A stretch of 64,000 bases of DNA from Metallyticus violacea (GCA_030762175.1 CM060840.1:38156501-38220500); one strand, 5' to 3'. Positions 1 to 12,153 are shown, numbered from the stretch's first letter. A program made the numbers and translations. Notes: generated by a model from the letters alone, not told the origin.

Positions 1-1484
1 ACTTTAATGTACAAAAGTCTGATAGTTAATGACTTTTGTCTACTGAATCCATATAAAACTTAACTCACGTATCTTAGTTTAATCGATGTAATAAATAAAA
101 CACACTCTAAACTTAATTGAAAACTGATTGGAAGTATTTCTACAAATTATAGTAAAATATTCAAATTTACTTTCATTTTTAGGAAACTGAGATCTTATAT
201 TCCAATCAAATTATTAGCAAGTATTTGTTATACATTATTTCAAAGCCATAATGTATAGTATTTATTTATGGTGTAGTTTATATATTAAGGATGTGTTAAT
301 ATATCAAAGATATGCTGAACATAAAGCTAAATATTGCAAACAGCTATTCACACAAATAAAAATACTTCCTCTGTATAATTTATTTATTTATTATACAACT
401 TGTACATACATATTGTAGCCGATATGTTTTAAGGACTAATGTTGACAAATGGAGAAAATTGTCAAATTAAATGCCTTTTCTTCCTAGGGCTCATAATTCT
501 CATTGTTATTGAGAACAAAATGAGATGAAAGACATTAGCTCATCTGTTTTACTCATTTTGAAGAATTCACATATTATAAATTGTTTGATTTTAATTCATA
601 TTTTAAAATATTCAATCGTGTGCTTTACATTATTGTCTAAATTGTTTAACAGCAATAATATCTCGCTGTTGTGCTTATTTCCCAGTCCAAAAATGGACAC
701 CTATTTTTAGGCTGTACGAACACAGTCTCTAAATAAATTGTTATCCAGTGCAAACGTTTGGTGATGAGGTTGACGAAAGTTTTTATAAAACAATTTAATC
801 TGCTGGTATTAATATCGTAGTTTTTTCCAATAAAGAAACGTTGCCATCAGCGTAATGCCTGCGGCAGCACAGGAAATCTACCCCGTAACTATTTGGTCTG
901 CTGTGCCAGGCGAAACAGAACCCGCTACAGAGGTTGATTAGGTTAATTGCATTTTTCATGGGATGACTCCGACCACTGCCAAACAGATGGATATATACGT
1001 TTTGGAGGTTCCGCGTGAATGGATCCATAAGAATGGGACTCGAGGGGATTCCTGTGTTGAAGATTCTCTGCAGCTGGGAGAAATACTAAAAGTGCTATGT
1101 GCTGCCAGGAGTTGATGGCGTTGTCTCCCCCGATTCCATTTCATTGGCAGGAGATACATCACTTCCTCATGCACAGGGAGAAGGGAGCTAAAGAAAATGC
1201 TACCAAGGTGCGCCTAATCTTGGTTTATTGCCCTTCATCCACTCCCCTCTTGGGAGTTAATAAATGGTAGGGTCGTGGTTTTTCTGCTCTTGTTCCTAGT
1301 TCGTGTCAATATTGTTGATCGATAGGCCTGCTGTATTAAAATCTTTGAATACAGGATAGACCTATTGCGCTAGCACTCACCGTGGTAACGAAAACTGTTG
1401 TTTGTTATTAGTTTTGACAACACATAATCACAGATTGAAGACTAAAATGAACTAATAATAAGCAAATAAATCTAAGTCGTAACT
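1..1484. other. Unassigned AT-rich sequence with a GC-richer patch at 831-1240
   Basis: I see no gene here. The first 830 bases are AT-rich with no coherent reading frame. From about 831 to 1240 base composition rises, and the minus strand carries two overlapping short open frames (795-1028 and 956-1174). One runs on through isolated stops and would encode a short hydrophobic stretch. I recognise no family, and an old repeat or a random GC-richer patch explains it equally well. Confidence 0.4.
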
Positions 1485-1780
1485 TTCAAAGCAAGGACCG
1501 CCACGGGTGGCCGAGGTCGTTAAGTCTCGGACTCTTGAGCGGGAGGTCTGGGTTCGAATACCGCCAGGACCGTCCTTCCTGACTGAGGTTTTTCCAGGTT
1601 TTCCTCAGTCCTCATAAATGGCAAATGCCGGGGAGGTACCCTAAACTTAGGCCTGGAACGATTCCTTCTATAAAATCCTTTCCCAATATATCATTTCATT
1701 TCATTCATCACCAATGTCCACCGCCTGTGGTACCTCTGTAGTAAAAACGGGCGTTAAACATCATTCATTCAAAGCAAGGA
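1485..1780 (+). mobile_element. SINE family A, full length, with perfect 13-bp target-site duplication
   Basis: This is a full-length tRNA-derived SINE. The body (about 1498-1767) opens with a tRNA-like head: a box-A-like tggccgaggtcg and a box-B-like gggttcgaata. A family-specific body follows, holding ggcaaatgccggggaggta and ending in gttaaacatcattcattc. The 13-bp direct repeat ttcaaagcaagga flanks it exactly at 1485-1497 and 1768-1780. The head would act as an internal RNA polymerase III promoter. A perfect duplication implies insertion by a LINE machinery fairly recently compared with other copies here. Confidence 0.9.
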
Positions 1781-2265
1781 ACATCTTCAGGATAAACTCT
1801 CACCAAGGAAACGTCTTTCAGAAAGAAATAGATAGCCTGGTTGACAATCGGCTCTCTGGTGTTGAACTGTAATGACGAGAATTAATTAACTTGTAATTAC
1901 TGCATATAATTTAATTATTTTCCTGATAAATTCACTACGTGATTTGTTTTACACATTCAATGTTGGGTTTGTTTCGACAGTTGGAGGTTCCTTATTTTAT
2001 TAAACTATTGTTGTACTTAGATGTTGGTCGCTAAATTTTATTTTATAGTAATGTTTTTTTTATATTTTCCTTGTTTTACTTTCCGATTTAGACATTTTAT
2101 TTTTTCCGAACTTAAAAGTCGTCTTTCAATGGCCATCGCAATCTCTTCCACAGTTAAATTTATATTCAAGAGAATGTTTAAAAATATTTTCATATTAAAT
2201 AGTTTCTGCTGATATTTTTTCCAGTTTTGTGCTGTAAGCTGCGTCTGGCCAAGTAGTTGGACAAC
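1781..2265. other. Unassigned AT-rich sequence
   Basis: This stretch separates two SINE family A copies. The short open frame at 2021-2212 encodes only a phenylalanine-rich, T-driven peptide. I see no gene or repeat. Confidence 0.5.
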
Positions 2266-2570
2266 TCACCTCACAGAATGAATGAATAGTGTTTAACGCC
2301 CGTTTTTGCTACAGAGGCACCACAGGCGATGGACACTGATGATAGATGAGATGAAATGATATATTGGGAAAGGATTTATTTTTAAGGAAGGAATCGTTCC
2401 AGGCCTAAGTTTAGGGTACCTCCCCGGCATTTGCCATTTATGAGGACTGAGGAAAACCTGGAAAAAACCTCAGTCAGGAAGGACGGTCCTGGCGGTATTC
2501 GAACCCAGACCTCCCGCTCACGAGTCCGAGACTTAACGACCTCGGCCACCCGTGGCGGTCACCTCACAGA
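2266..2570 (-). mobile_element. SINE family A, full length, minus strand, 12-bp target-site duplication
   Basis: This minus-strand copy of SINE family A is close in sequence to the copy at 1498. On the plus strand it starts with the inverted tail (atgaatgaatagtgtttaac) and ends with the inverted head (cacccgtggcgg). The body is about 2278-2558. A perfect 12-bp repeat, tcacctcacaga, flanks it at 2266-2277 and 2559-2570. The two neighbouring copies face each other about 500 bp apart, so a transcript crossing both could fold into a long hairpin. Confidence 0.88.
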
Positions 2571-2734
2571 GGAGGCCCAGTTCGACCCTAATGCCAATAA
2601 GTGGGATTTGTAGCTGATGAAGCTGTGTCTCACAGAATTCTCCGACTTATTCAGCCATTTCCTCCCGTTCTTGCTAAGCAGTCACTATCGCTTCTGTTTT
2701 AACCATAATCTACTCATGAGTTAATATTATTTGT

Positions 2735-2925
2735 GATTGTGACAGCTACCTCTTATTTAGGAGAGGGGAAAGTTTCTATGGCAACAGCTATGATAAAGTC
2801 ACCCATGGCCATCACCAAATCTCAGACAACTAGAGTCTAGCAACACCATTTCCTCTTGTGTTCGTCTTGTAAAAGCAGTTATTGTGTTGTCATTGAATTG
2901 CAGCGCTTTCTTGTGCAGTTAACTA
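2735..2925 (-). repeat. Dispersed repeat R1, copy 1 (partner at 9820-10005)
   Basis: The reverse complement of this segment aligns with 9820-10005 over roughly 190 bases. Shared blocks include (t/g)ctgttgc(c/t)atagaaactc, cctctcctaaa and gacaacac. No open reading frame is conserved. I do not recognise the family; it could be a non-autonomous DNA transposon or an untranslated part of a larger element. Confidence 0.6.
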
Positions 2926-3395
2926 ATATTGGCCGCCCGTTATAAACATTTTTAATATTATTTTGAAAAGCATGTGAAACTTTATGAAACGTCTATTATC
3001 CTGATACACATAATACACACGAGATTTCGGTTCGAAACAGGAAGTTTTTAATTACAATTTTGTACAATTATTTACCTCCCAGTGGTGTTGAACACTATAA
3101 AAGCAATTATCTGAGTAACACTTCTTTTGCTGACATAAACCATATTGAAAATATTTAAGTTATAATTATCTGTAAAAATGTAAGGAACAGTATTAATTAT
3201 AACACAAAACCAACAAATTATGGGTTTTTGCACATTTAAGAATAAACCAGAACATGCTGTTTCGGCACCTGTGTAGTTGACTTTTCCATTAAGAGAATCG
3301 AGCTGATCAGAAGGCATTTGGACTTCGAGTAGGGCAGCAGCTTCTTTCCTTTAGGCTGCGGGAGCTATTCTGTTAGTATCGACACTTGGTGTGTT
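2926..3395. other. Unassigned AT-rich sequence
   Basis: No gene or named repeat was found. The minus-strand frame at 3072-3317 shows no family signature and looks like chance. Confidence 0.5.
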
Positions 3396-3677
3396 TTTTA
3401 ATAGTGTTTAACGACCGCTTTTACTATCGAGGCGCCACAAATAGTGGACACTGATATAAATGATATGAAATGATAAATTGGGAAAGAATTTTTTTTTAAG
3501 GAAGGAAATGTTCCAACCCTAAGTTTAAGGTACTTCCCCGGCATTTGCCATTTATGAGGACTGAGGAAAATCTGAAGGAAAAAAAAAACATTCAGGGAGG
3601 ACGGTCCTGGTGGAAATCCAGTCCCAGACATCCCGCTCACAAGTTCGCGCTTTAACGACCTCGGCCACCCTTGGCGG
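3396..3677 (-). mobile_element. SINE family A, diverged copy, minus strand
   Basis: This is a minus-strand SINE family A copy. The tail gtgtttaacgaccgc is near 3408, the body block ggcatttgccatttatgagg near 3540, and the head cctcggccacccttggcgg ends at about 3677. It is more diverged than the first two copies: it carries a run of A near 3581-3591 and many substitutions in the box-B region. I could not define a clear target-site duplication. Confidence 0.8.
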
Positions 3678-6600
3678 TTTAGTGGGTCATTTAACTTACA
3701 CTACAAAGTCTCTCAATCTAAATCTCTTCCACAGCTGAAGCGTATTGGGGGTTCCAAGTTCATTTATTGCTTCGCGATTATATATGCACATTAAGGTCGT
3801 ATGGTTTGCATGGGGATTGAATTTGTGTTTTAATAATTGTGGCTTTTCAAGTAATTGTATTTCTATGCTAATGAATTTTCATGATGCTGATGATAAATGT
3901 GATATTCACGGGAGGTTTAAAACGCATTAACCACCTTGTAAGTGGTTGCGCTGGTCTCTATTTCTCGTTTGATTCCACGTAAATATTTAAGCATTTAAAG
4001 CTAAGTATTTTGTTTAGGGAAAGTTTCTTGACTAGAAAATATTATTTAGTTGGAGGCCGAGATCCCTTTATTGCTACTGTTCAAATACAAGGTTGACACC
4101 ACTTAATCCTTTTAGTTATATTACTAATTATTAACAATGATTCGATGATTCAACCTCAAAGCATGCGTTCTTGCGATCTCCTGTTTTTCTACCTTGTAAG
4201 CGGCCAATAGTTCAAAGTAGGTGAATTAATTGTATGACACGCTACAGTCTAAATCATCTAAATGGCACAATAAGAGCAATTTCTGAATCAATTTCCATAG
4301 ATAAAAAAGAAAATGCTACCTGAATTAAGTTTTTGAAACTGGAAAATTGTATAGGATTCACATACTTGTTGACTGCCAGGAATGGCTAAACATAGAGCGA
4401 TTTGCTGGATCAAACAACAGAGTGCATGTTCGTGAAAACACTCAATTTCTCATTAAGTTCGGAATTATGAGCCAGAATTCTTATACTGTTTTAATACATT
4501 TGATATAGAGTCTTTGCATTATATCCTTGAATAAATGTATTGACCGGAACATAGCGTTTTTATGCAAACATATATTCAGTACTCATGCTGTCAGCACTGT
4601 ACAAGTCCCATATTTAAATACGTGAATCAAGAGTAATACTTTTTCATCCTTGGAATGTGATATATGACTGTTCAGATGTTGCTTTTGTGTGTTGTGCTTA
4701 TTGCTCTATTTTATGAATTTTATACTTGGAGAATCTTCATATATACTTTGAAATGTATTGACTTATATCAATCAAACAAAATGTTACACAAATGAAGGCT
4801 TTTATGTACGAGTACACGTTGGTGTTATTCTATCATTGAGAGGTAAGTCTCCACAAAATGTTAACCTAAAATTCCTGTTCGAATGTAAACGTGTTACCCT
4901 TGTCAATTGTTTAAAATACTATTTGTAAGAGTTTCATACGATTTAAAGCATAGGCGTTTTATAACTATATATTTGACAGATACAATTACTTGCATCGTGC
5001 GTCCACATGGGACTCTGCCCGCGTGTGTCGACTGTTTGCGTGCTACTGTCAATGAAGACGTTTAAGTGTTAATTCTAAATTCTGTTATCTTATCTTCTGA
5101 ATGCCAAACCAAAAATGATGAACTATGAATGTTACTGACTTTTGGAAGTTCTGGCATTTCTTTAAATAATTCATCAGTAAAACTGTACTATTGTAGAGCC
5201 AAACTTGCACAATAACCTGGTGTCTTCTCCTAAAATGTAGAGAAAATTTCATTTCGGTTGCCACGTTTAAAAAAAGAAAAAAAGATATTTGTACGGTACA
5301 CGTAGAGAACTATTAAAAATTCTGGACAGGCTGAGTGAATGAATTAATGTTGCGTTGCCTTAGTATCACAGGACAATAAAATGACTCGAGGCGAGCAGAA
5401 AAGCGTTTTTGCTGTTATTCAAGGAAAAAATCTAATTACTCATTTTGTGACATTTACTAATCGAGGTAGGCTGTTTTAATTACAGGCGTCAATAATAAAC
5501 GAATATTTCAAAAACACAATATTAATAACATTGAGTTGATAAATGCCCTATAAAAATGAACTGCATTCCAGATATCAAATACAAAAATCTGACTTGCATC
5601 TTTTGTTACGTAGCATACCTAAAGTTAAGAGATCAGATTTATATTTTAACCTGTTTGCAAACAAACTTAAAAAAGACAAATGTTTCTTACGCTTATAGAG
5701 TTCATTCTTTCGGTTTGCAGACTTGCTTCTGTGCAATCCCAATTAACGTCAGCTAATTAGTTCCTAATGGAAGTTGGAGACTGGCAGACCATCTGAACAA
5801 TTTCCAGTCATCTGGAGCGGTGATACAGCAAATGATAAAACCATCTGGGATCATTGGGAGCTTGTTTATCGCGCCAGCATCTGTACGAAGATTCGACACT
5901 CTCCACCCTTTGTTGAAAGGCTATTTATTGCCAATGGTAATGACACCGATCCCTTGGAAGTAAGCCCCGAGAGTTGGCAAACTTCGTTAAATTCTCCCCT
6001 AAACGAGCGCAGTTGTGTAAAATAGACCGACCAGTCGCGTTTTGCCTTTCTAGCTATCTTTCCCGTCTACCACAACCAACCCTCTCTCGTCTGTGTAGCT
6101 TCCCCCCAAAAAAAATCCGATTTGCGCGACACCAGATGCAAGTCTCGTGTGTGCAGAGCAAAACTACATGATTCTCTATGCTGCTCCTTTCCTAAAACAC
6201 GTGTCCTGCAATAATCTGCTTCTCTTCGTCCCTCTTCCCCTGTAATGAGATTTTAAAACGCTCCCCTATGGACCACTTCCCTTGCGCTCCGCAATCTACT
6301 GGCCTCCAGCCATCCACAGGGGAGTGGAATGCAGACATGTAATATACCCTCAGTGGTTGGCGTTAGGAAAGGTAACTTGAAAATGTAAATAGGAACGAGT
6401 GTCGTAGCATTAATGAAGTGATCATTGCCCCACAAGCGCCTGAATCTACATCTTATACATTATAATATAAAGAAATCGTTGTTTATTCCTGTTTTTAGTC
6501 AGTGTTAGATAAGTTATACAAGAATTTTAAAAGGAATCTTTAAATTTCAAATGTTTTGTGAAAAAGCTCGGCTCGCTTCATTCCTCACATTTTAAGAGTT

Positions 6601-6997
6601 TTTTTAATATAAATTGTTTTTAGCAGCATTGTTAAAATAATTATGATGCCATGGACAAAATGTTGATCGATGCAATCATTTTATTCTCGTTTTCTCTTGC
6701 ATCATCTGAAAGTAAAGCTTTATAAATGTGTTAGGATCAAAACCTCACTCTATCAAAGAAATTTGGAATTTCTTGGCATTTATTTTCTCTTGTGAATAAA
6801 CACACGATCGTGGCGTAAATAAAACGTAATTACTTTAGTATATGGCATTTTAGAATTCAGCATAGTACGTTTTATTAAATTAATTAAAATATAAATATAA
6901 TTGAATATCTCCGTTTTAGGAGTAAATATTACAATTTTATTTAATAATGATGTTCGAAATATTTTCCATTTTATTATTTGGCAATGGCTAAGCCACA
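3678..6997. other. Unassigned sequence; GC-richer patch at 5760-6440
   Basis: No gene is supported. From about 5760 to 6440 composition is less AT-rich and short frames overlap (5774-6025 and 5974-6171 on plus, 6253-6435 on minus), but none resembles a known domain and they break after 60-83 codons. The rest is AT-rich with short frames only. Confidence 0.4.
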
Positions 6998-7474
6998 ATG
7001 ATGCAAAAATCCCACGCCAAAAGATATAGAATGGCTTATAGAGAGCAGCTGGATGCATTAGCGTTTGGGCGTATGCATATTGTCACAGTCCCGAAACAGC
7101 ACCACCTTATTCCCTTATTTTTCCTAATAGCTGGACACTGGGGACGTATTCCAATCCTAATCCTTTTAATCTTTTTCATCGTGGTTTTCAAACACAGAGG
7201 ATTTAGCATAAATCTAATGCTACTTTTTTCACTACTATTGCAGCTTTTTAATGGTATTACAATGTGCTACTGTCCGAGGACGTTGATGGTTAGGCCTGGA
7301 AAACTGGAGTGTCTGTCCCACTACTCTCGGCGAACTGTGTCGCTTACCTATGCCCTGCAAATATTCGCCAGGGGTTATTTCCTTTTCACATACAACCAGA
7401 TACCATGTGACTTAGGCAATGATTTATTAGAGCACATTATTGCCCCAGTATTAATACATCACATCCATTATTAA
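6998..7474 (+). CDS. Doubtful 158-codon open reading frame with hydrophobic segments
   Basis: This is one of the longest uninterrupted frames in the window. The first ATG follows ccaca, which is compatible with eukaryotic initiation, and the frame ends at a TAA. The predicted peptide has a basic start and two strongly hydrophobic stretches, around residues 45-65 and 71-88, so it could be drawn as a two-pass membrane protein. I recognise no family. In 64 kb of AT-rich DNA an open frame this long is not very surprising, hydrophobic content follows from T-rich codons, and no intron or neighbouring exon supports it. It is probably spurious. Confidence 0.12.
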   Translation: MMQKSHAKRYRMAYREQLDALAFGRMHIVTVPKQHHLIPLFFLIAGHWGRIPILILLIFFIVVFKHRGFSINLMLLFSLLLQLFNGITMCYCPRTLMVRPGKLECLSHYSRRTVSLTYALQIFARGYFLFTYNQIPCDLGNDLLEHIIAPVLIHHIHY

Positions 7475-7562
7475 CCCCCCTCTGTCACAATACTAGTGAA
7501 AACACGTTTCCAGAATTTAGACGTAGGGCGAATAGTAAATTACGAAACATACCTTCTTAACC

Positions 7563-7930
7563 TCACCCCATCTCACCGGGTTCCCGAGTGTGTAGTGCTA
7601 TTGCGTTCTCTTAAACATTAACGCACTGCCACGAGATACCTGAAAATTTCCCGGTATTGTGGCTATTACTTTCGTATATAAAAGATTGAACAGAAACTAT
7701 GATTATTTTCTGTATCCCATTATTAAGAATATCTGAGGTTATCTTAATTAGTACATAACAAATGAATAAATAAATAAATTACTTTCACTTTATGACCCCT
7801 CCATGTTAGCATGTGTGAAAGAGAAGACAGAAACATGACAACGTTGTTTTTGTAAACGAACTAGGACGCATCTCACTCCTACGTAGTATAAATAAACAAC
7901 TGGATCTCAGCACCTGGAAAAAAGCCAACG
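7563..7930 (+). repeat. Dispersed repeat R2, copy 1 (partner at 10172-10550)
   Basis: This segment aligns with 10172-10550 in the same orientation over about 360 bases. Shared blocks include gagatacctgaaa, aagattgaacagaaact, ttaagaatatct and tttactttcact, and both copies end in aaacaactggat-like sequence before a tcagttcc/tcagcacc block. Neither copy has a conserved open frame. I do not recognise it; it may be an untranslated or eroded part of a retrotransposon, since the partner lies just upstream of a LINE fragment. Confidence 0.65.
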
Positions 7931-9560
7931 ATTTTCCCATAAAATTTAATTATTAACTAAAATAGTAACTAATCGTGAAGAAAATGAACTCTTATGGAAC
8001 GAAATGAAAAACAGTAAAACATTGCATTTTTATCTGACTGGAGTAGGATAACAGATAACTTCTATGCAGTATGCCCTGGAAATAATGTATTTGAAATATG
8101 CAAAGCTGTCTAAGAATATCTTTAACAAGTTGTATAAAAAGTATAGCAGTCTAGATAATTTAGGTATTTTTACATCTCCGGTTTCATCGAGCTCCTTCAG
8201 GCTATTTGTAATTCTCTTGCTGGTCTGTAAATTTTCGTCGTTTCTTTCTCTACAAGTTAGGCTCTTCTTGTCTTGTCCTCCTTCCTGGTCTTCTTCATAA
8301 TTTAGTACCTTAAAAAATCTCGTATACATTAGAATTTTGTGTACACATAATAGTGTTTAGCGTTCAACAGGAGTTGATTCTGTAGTATTTACAGTAAAAA
8401 TTCCACATATCTTCTGAAATGTTGCGATTATTAAGTCACTACGCTGCAATCTGGCTAAGGTTTTTATGGTCTGAAAATTTTTCTTGAATAAACAACCAAC
8501 CAACCATTGTTGCAAGGAAGAAAACATTCGATCCGCTCAACCTAAAATTTCATTTTCATGTGTTGAATTACTAATGTACCCAAATGCTAGCGCGCAAAAC
8601 TGCTAACAGTAATTCAATTCCATTGGTACCAACAGAGTGCGTCAAGTAATTTAGTTTGCTTTTCATTAGCATTTCAATTTGGTAACTAGGTGTTTTCCTA
8701 TGGCGCCAGACTTTCGAATCACGCTGTAGTAATATCTGTCTATACTTCTGTGCTGTATGTTTCCTGTTTGAGGTTTTTATCCTATTTTCTGTTAACACTT
8801 TATTTCATACTGATTTTAACAATTATACATCTAACACAAGGACTAATTAAACTCATCAACGAATTATTTGGTTACTATTGTAACATGACCTCTACAACAA
8901 ATTAAGTTTCGTAGCATACAGATAAGAAAAAATATACAATTTAAAACCTTAATGCCATAATTTGTACAACAACGGTGATAAACTCTTCTTTCTTCATTGA
9001 AAATTTGACAACATGCTCAATTTTTTTCATTATAGTTGAAAGCCCATGTAAGAGGACATTTAACGAGAACTGTTAGTATTAAATCTCAGGCTTTAATAAT
9101 TTTTAAAATGTGATTAGTGTATAACCTAGATATAAAAAGCGCTCTTTTAAATGAGTAAAACTTTTTCTACTTTAGTTGTGTGTACCATTCCTGCTTTTGC
9201 ATTGCATTTTTATCTATATTATTTACTAGAAATGATACCTCGCCTGTAAAGGTAGACGCCGATTTTGAAAGTAAAAATGAGCTCAAAGCGCTGACATATC
9301 CATCAGCGAGTGCTTAAATATTTGAAACCTATCAATGGTTGAAGTTAACGCAGGTACTCTGTTACACAATTTTGATATTGACGACTATCATAGTGTCAGT
9401 GACATAGGAACTTTTACAAATATGACTTTTATTTTCAATTTACTATAATTGTTTTCTTAAAAGCACACTCTTTCAAACATTTTCTTGTGAATTTCAAAGC
9501 AAGAAGTAAATTACAAAACTACTTTAGGATCCTGACGTTTGTTGGATGGTAAGTGATTGA
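7931..9560. other. Unassigned sequence
   Basis: No gene or known repeat is supported. Overlapping short frames on both strands (8030-8329, 8571-8905) show no domain signature. Confidence 0.45.
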
Positions 9561-9566
9561 AAAATG

Positions 9567-9577
9567 GGGGAAAAAAA

Positions 9578-9610
<33 letters not shown>

Positions 9611-9620
9611 AAAAAAAAAA
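9567..9620 (+). repeat. A-rich simple repeat
   Basis: A run of A broken by single C residues, of the form (AAAAAC)n followed by pure A. It may be an old retroposon tail, but I see no clear retroposon body upstream. Confidence 0.8.
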
Positions 9621-9819
9621 GCGATACCAGTTTTGAGAGAGATGCGGTAAAGTCTGATTGGTAAGGTAGACCAACGAGTTGCACAAGACAGCTGATGGTT
9701 GTTAAGTTTAATATAATTGGCTTTGTTTTTAAAATACTTATCTTGCTAACTAACTAGCAGTAATACAAAGTGTATACTGACAGTAAATGTCAATTAACGC
9801 ATCATACAAGACTGTAACT

Positions 9820-10005
9820 GCGTGTTGCACTTCACCAAAGCGACAACACCCTAATTGCCTTTTGATAAACCAAGCAAGGGAAATCTCGATGATTGACTCT
9901 TGATTGGTTAAGACTTGGTATGGTCATAGGCTGGCGTGGTCATGGCTGTTGCTATAGAAACTCCCTTCCTCTCCTAAACGTATAGCAGTTGTCATAATCC
10001 TAAAG
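9820..10005 (+). repeat. Dispersed repeat R1, copy 2
   Basis: Partner of the inverted copy at 2735-2925. The best-conserved part is about 9930-10000, with the shared block ggctgttgctatagaaactc followed by cctctcctaaa. Conservation fades toward 9820, where gacaacac is still shared. Its ends are not defined from two copies. Confidence 0.6.
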
Positions 10006-10171
10006 TGATTTGATATCTGTTTGTAAATCTATACGTTTGTGTATTATGTTGTGATCATCCCCCACTCCTGCTCTAGAGATGAGCAATAGTTCGAATCAGA
10101 CCACTTAAGAAATGATTGGATTGGACGTATAGTGATGGAGCTAAAATTTGGTACAAACCTTAATAACATCG

Positions 10172-10550
10172 ATTCACCCCACCGAGTGTATAATGTAGCT
10201 TTCGTCTAAATAGTAACACACTGCCATGAGATACCTGAAATTTCTCCACCATTGTCACTGTAACTTTTTTACATCAAAGATTGAACAGAAACTGTGAATA
10301 TTTCCTGTATTTAAGAATATCTCATGGTGTTTTAATTAATAAATAAAGAATAAATTACTTAATAATTTACTTTCACTCCTGCACGCGATCTCTAGGGTTA
10401 AAATGTACTGAAAGAGATTGCAGAGAAGTGGCTTTTTTTTTTTCTGAGCTAGCTCTCATACACCACATTTCCCCACGTGTATTATATAAATTTAATACAA
10501 AATAAACAGTTGGATGTCTGTAATCTCAGTTCCAGGGAAAAAGGACATCA
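10172..10550 (+). repeat. Dispersed repeat R2, copy 2
   Basis: Same-orientation partner of 7563-7930, with small insertions and deletions. One is a T-run near 10434-10443 that is absent from the other copy. It ends about 200 bp before the recognisable LINE coding remnant, so it could be an upstream part of the same retrotransposon. Confidence 0.65.
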
Positions 10551-10739
10551 AGGGCTGTTCCTTAGTACAAAAACTGGTCTCAAACCTAAGTGTATATACA
10601 ATGCTTCTATCAACACGAACCCGCAGACAACCCACTGCCTAGTTACTTGCACATCGCCTCAGCGCTGTCTCTTCATTTCTTTTCTCTCGCCTCAATGGAT
10701 TGTCACCTAATATATTTGTGGAATTGCAAGTATAACATT

Positions 10740-11700
10740 GATCCAGGGGAGCGTCAATGCTTCCGAAAATCAAAATTGTACTCAGAGAAACAACTACCAA
10801 CATCTTCAATTAATATCCCCGGGATTGATAAACCCAAGAGAAATAAAGCTCCATAATTCCTGATAGTGGCAGCGCTCGAAATGATATCTACATTAAATCC
10901 TGCACCAGAATGGGTACATGATTATACAGATGGCTCAGCTAATGACGAACGCACCGGCGCAGGATTTTTCTCATATCTTAGCAGGGGAGCCTTTCCTATG
11001 GGCAGAATGAGAACTAATTTTGATGGCAAAATAGCAGCCATAAGCGAAGCGGCCAATACACTGATTTCTCTGAATGTCAAACGAAAGGTAATCTTCCTGT
11101 CTGATTCCAGCTCTGCACCTCAAGTATTGGGCGCCCCAGAGCTGCAACAAGATGATGATTTAGTAATTCAATGTAAAGAAAGACTACTGAGACTGCAAGT
11201 ATTAACTGAGATCCACTTAAAATGGGTCCCTGGTCACTGGGACATCAGCGGAAACGAAGAAGCTGACAGACTGGTAAAGGAAGGATGCACAATGAATCAA
11301 CCTTCACCCGCTTCTACCTGTGCCATTACATGCAATGTAATTTCGAATAATATAAGGAAAGTTGTCGCGGACTCCTGGAGGACAGCAGCAGTTGGTAACA
11401 GGTGGGAACCGTTTATATCAAAAACTATCCGCAACAATCTGCCCAACCTTCAGGATGGTCACAGGCTACGACTACCTACAAAAACATTTGCACAGAATCG
11501 TCGTAGTTGACTCTCCGATCTACCCCCTCTGCTCAAAAGAGTAAGGAACGGCTGATCATATTCTACACTGTACAGCACTCCAGAGTCACTCAAGAGAAGA
11601 CTCATTAGAAGGATAAGCACGGATGTATTGGGTGGTATGGCGTCAAATGCCTGTCCAGTCAAGAACGGGCGTAGGCTGAAGAAGAAGATATTTGTAGAAT
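10740..11700 (+). pseudogene. LINE ORF2 C-terminal remnant with a complete RNase H domain
   Basis: The open frame 10866-11510 (214 codons) encodes a type I RNase H domain of the kind carried by Jockey/I-type non-LTR retrotransposons. Catalytic residues are in order: Asp22 (YTDGSA), Glu61 (AAISEAA), Asp80 (FLSDSSSA), then His124 and Asp134 in KWVPGHW...NEEADRL. The same frame continues upstream past a single stop at 10854-10856. Downstream, the usual C-terminal block moves to another frame from about 11447 (TGYDYLQKHLHRI), followed by an in-frame stop and a Cys-Cys-His-Cys pattern at 11530-11571. At least one frameshift and two stops therefore make this a dead copy. The reverse-transcriptase domain is missing. 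An element-derived domain kept by the host is conceivable, but nothing supports expression. Confidence 0.85.
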
Positions 11701-11709
11701 TAAACATTA

Positions 11710-12122
11710 CATCCTAAAAAGTTTATGTTTCTCAATGGAACATATTCAAATATGAAAATATGAAAATATAACCTTATGTCTTCTATGCACATTTACACAA
11801 AAAATATCTCACATAAAGAAATTCAATTTGAAATTGCAAATGTTTAATTCTCATTATTCACATGCACTCTCCTTAATTCCTGTGATGTCTCAGAAGTAAA
11901 TCGACGAATTAAATATAAAAAGTGGGCTTGCCAAATGGCAGGTGATTGAAATTAATTGCATCTTATGTTGAAAACACTTTATAATTAAGGTATAGGAAAT
12001 GAAAATATAGTGGTCAACAAATGTATTCAGAAATTTACCATTTCAGTTCGAATGCTAATTTAGTAATCCTCGAATCTACCAAAATGTGTAATTTTTTACT
12101 TATTTCTTCAAGTGACCATACT

Positions 12123-12153
<31 letters not shown>

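Noticed and set aside
1500..1570. Possible tRNA gene with box A and box B
   Set aside because: The tRNA-like part continues into a SINE body and has target duplications, so it is a SINE head and not a stand-alone tRNA gene. The same holds for the other SINE heads.
8030..8329. Overlapping 99- and 78-codon frames on opposite strands
   Set aside because: Neither has a recognisable domain. Opposite-strand overlap is expected when stop-poor triplets pair, and no transcript evidence is visible.
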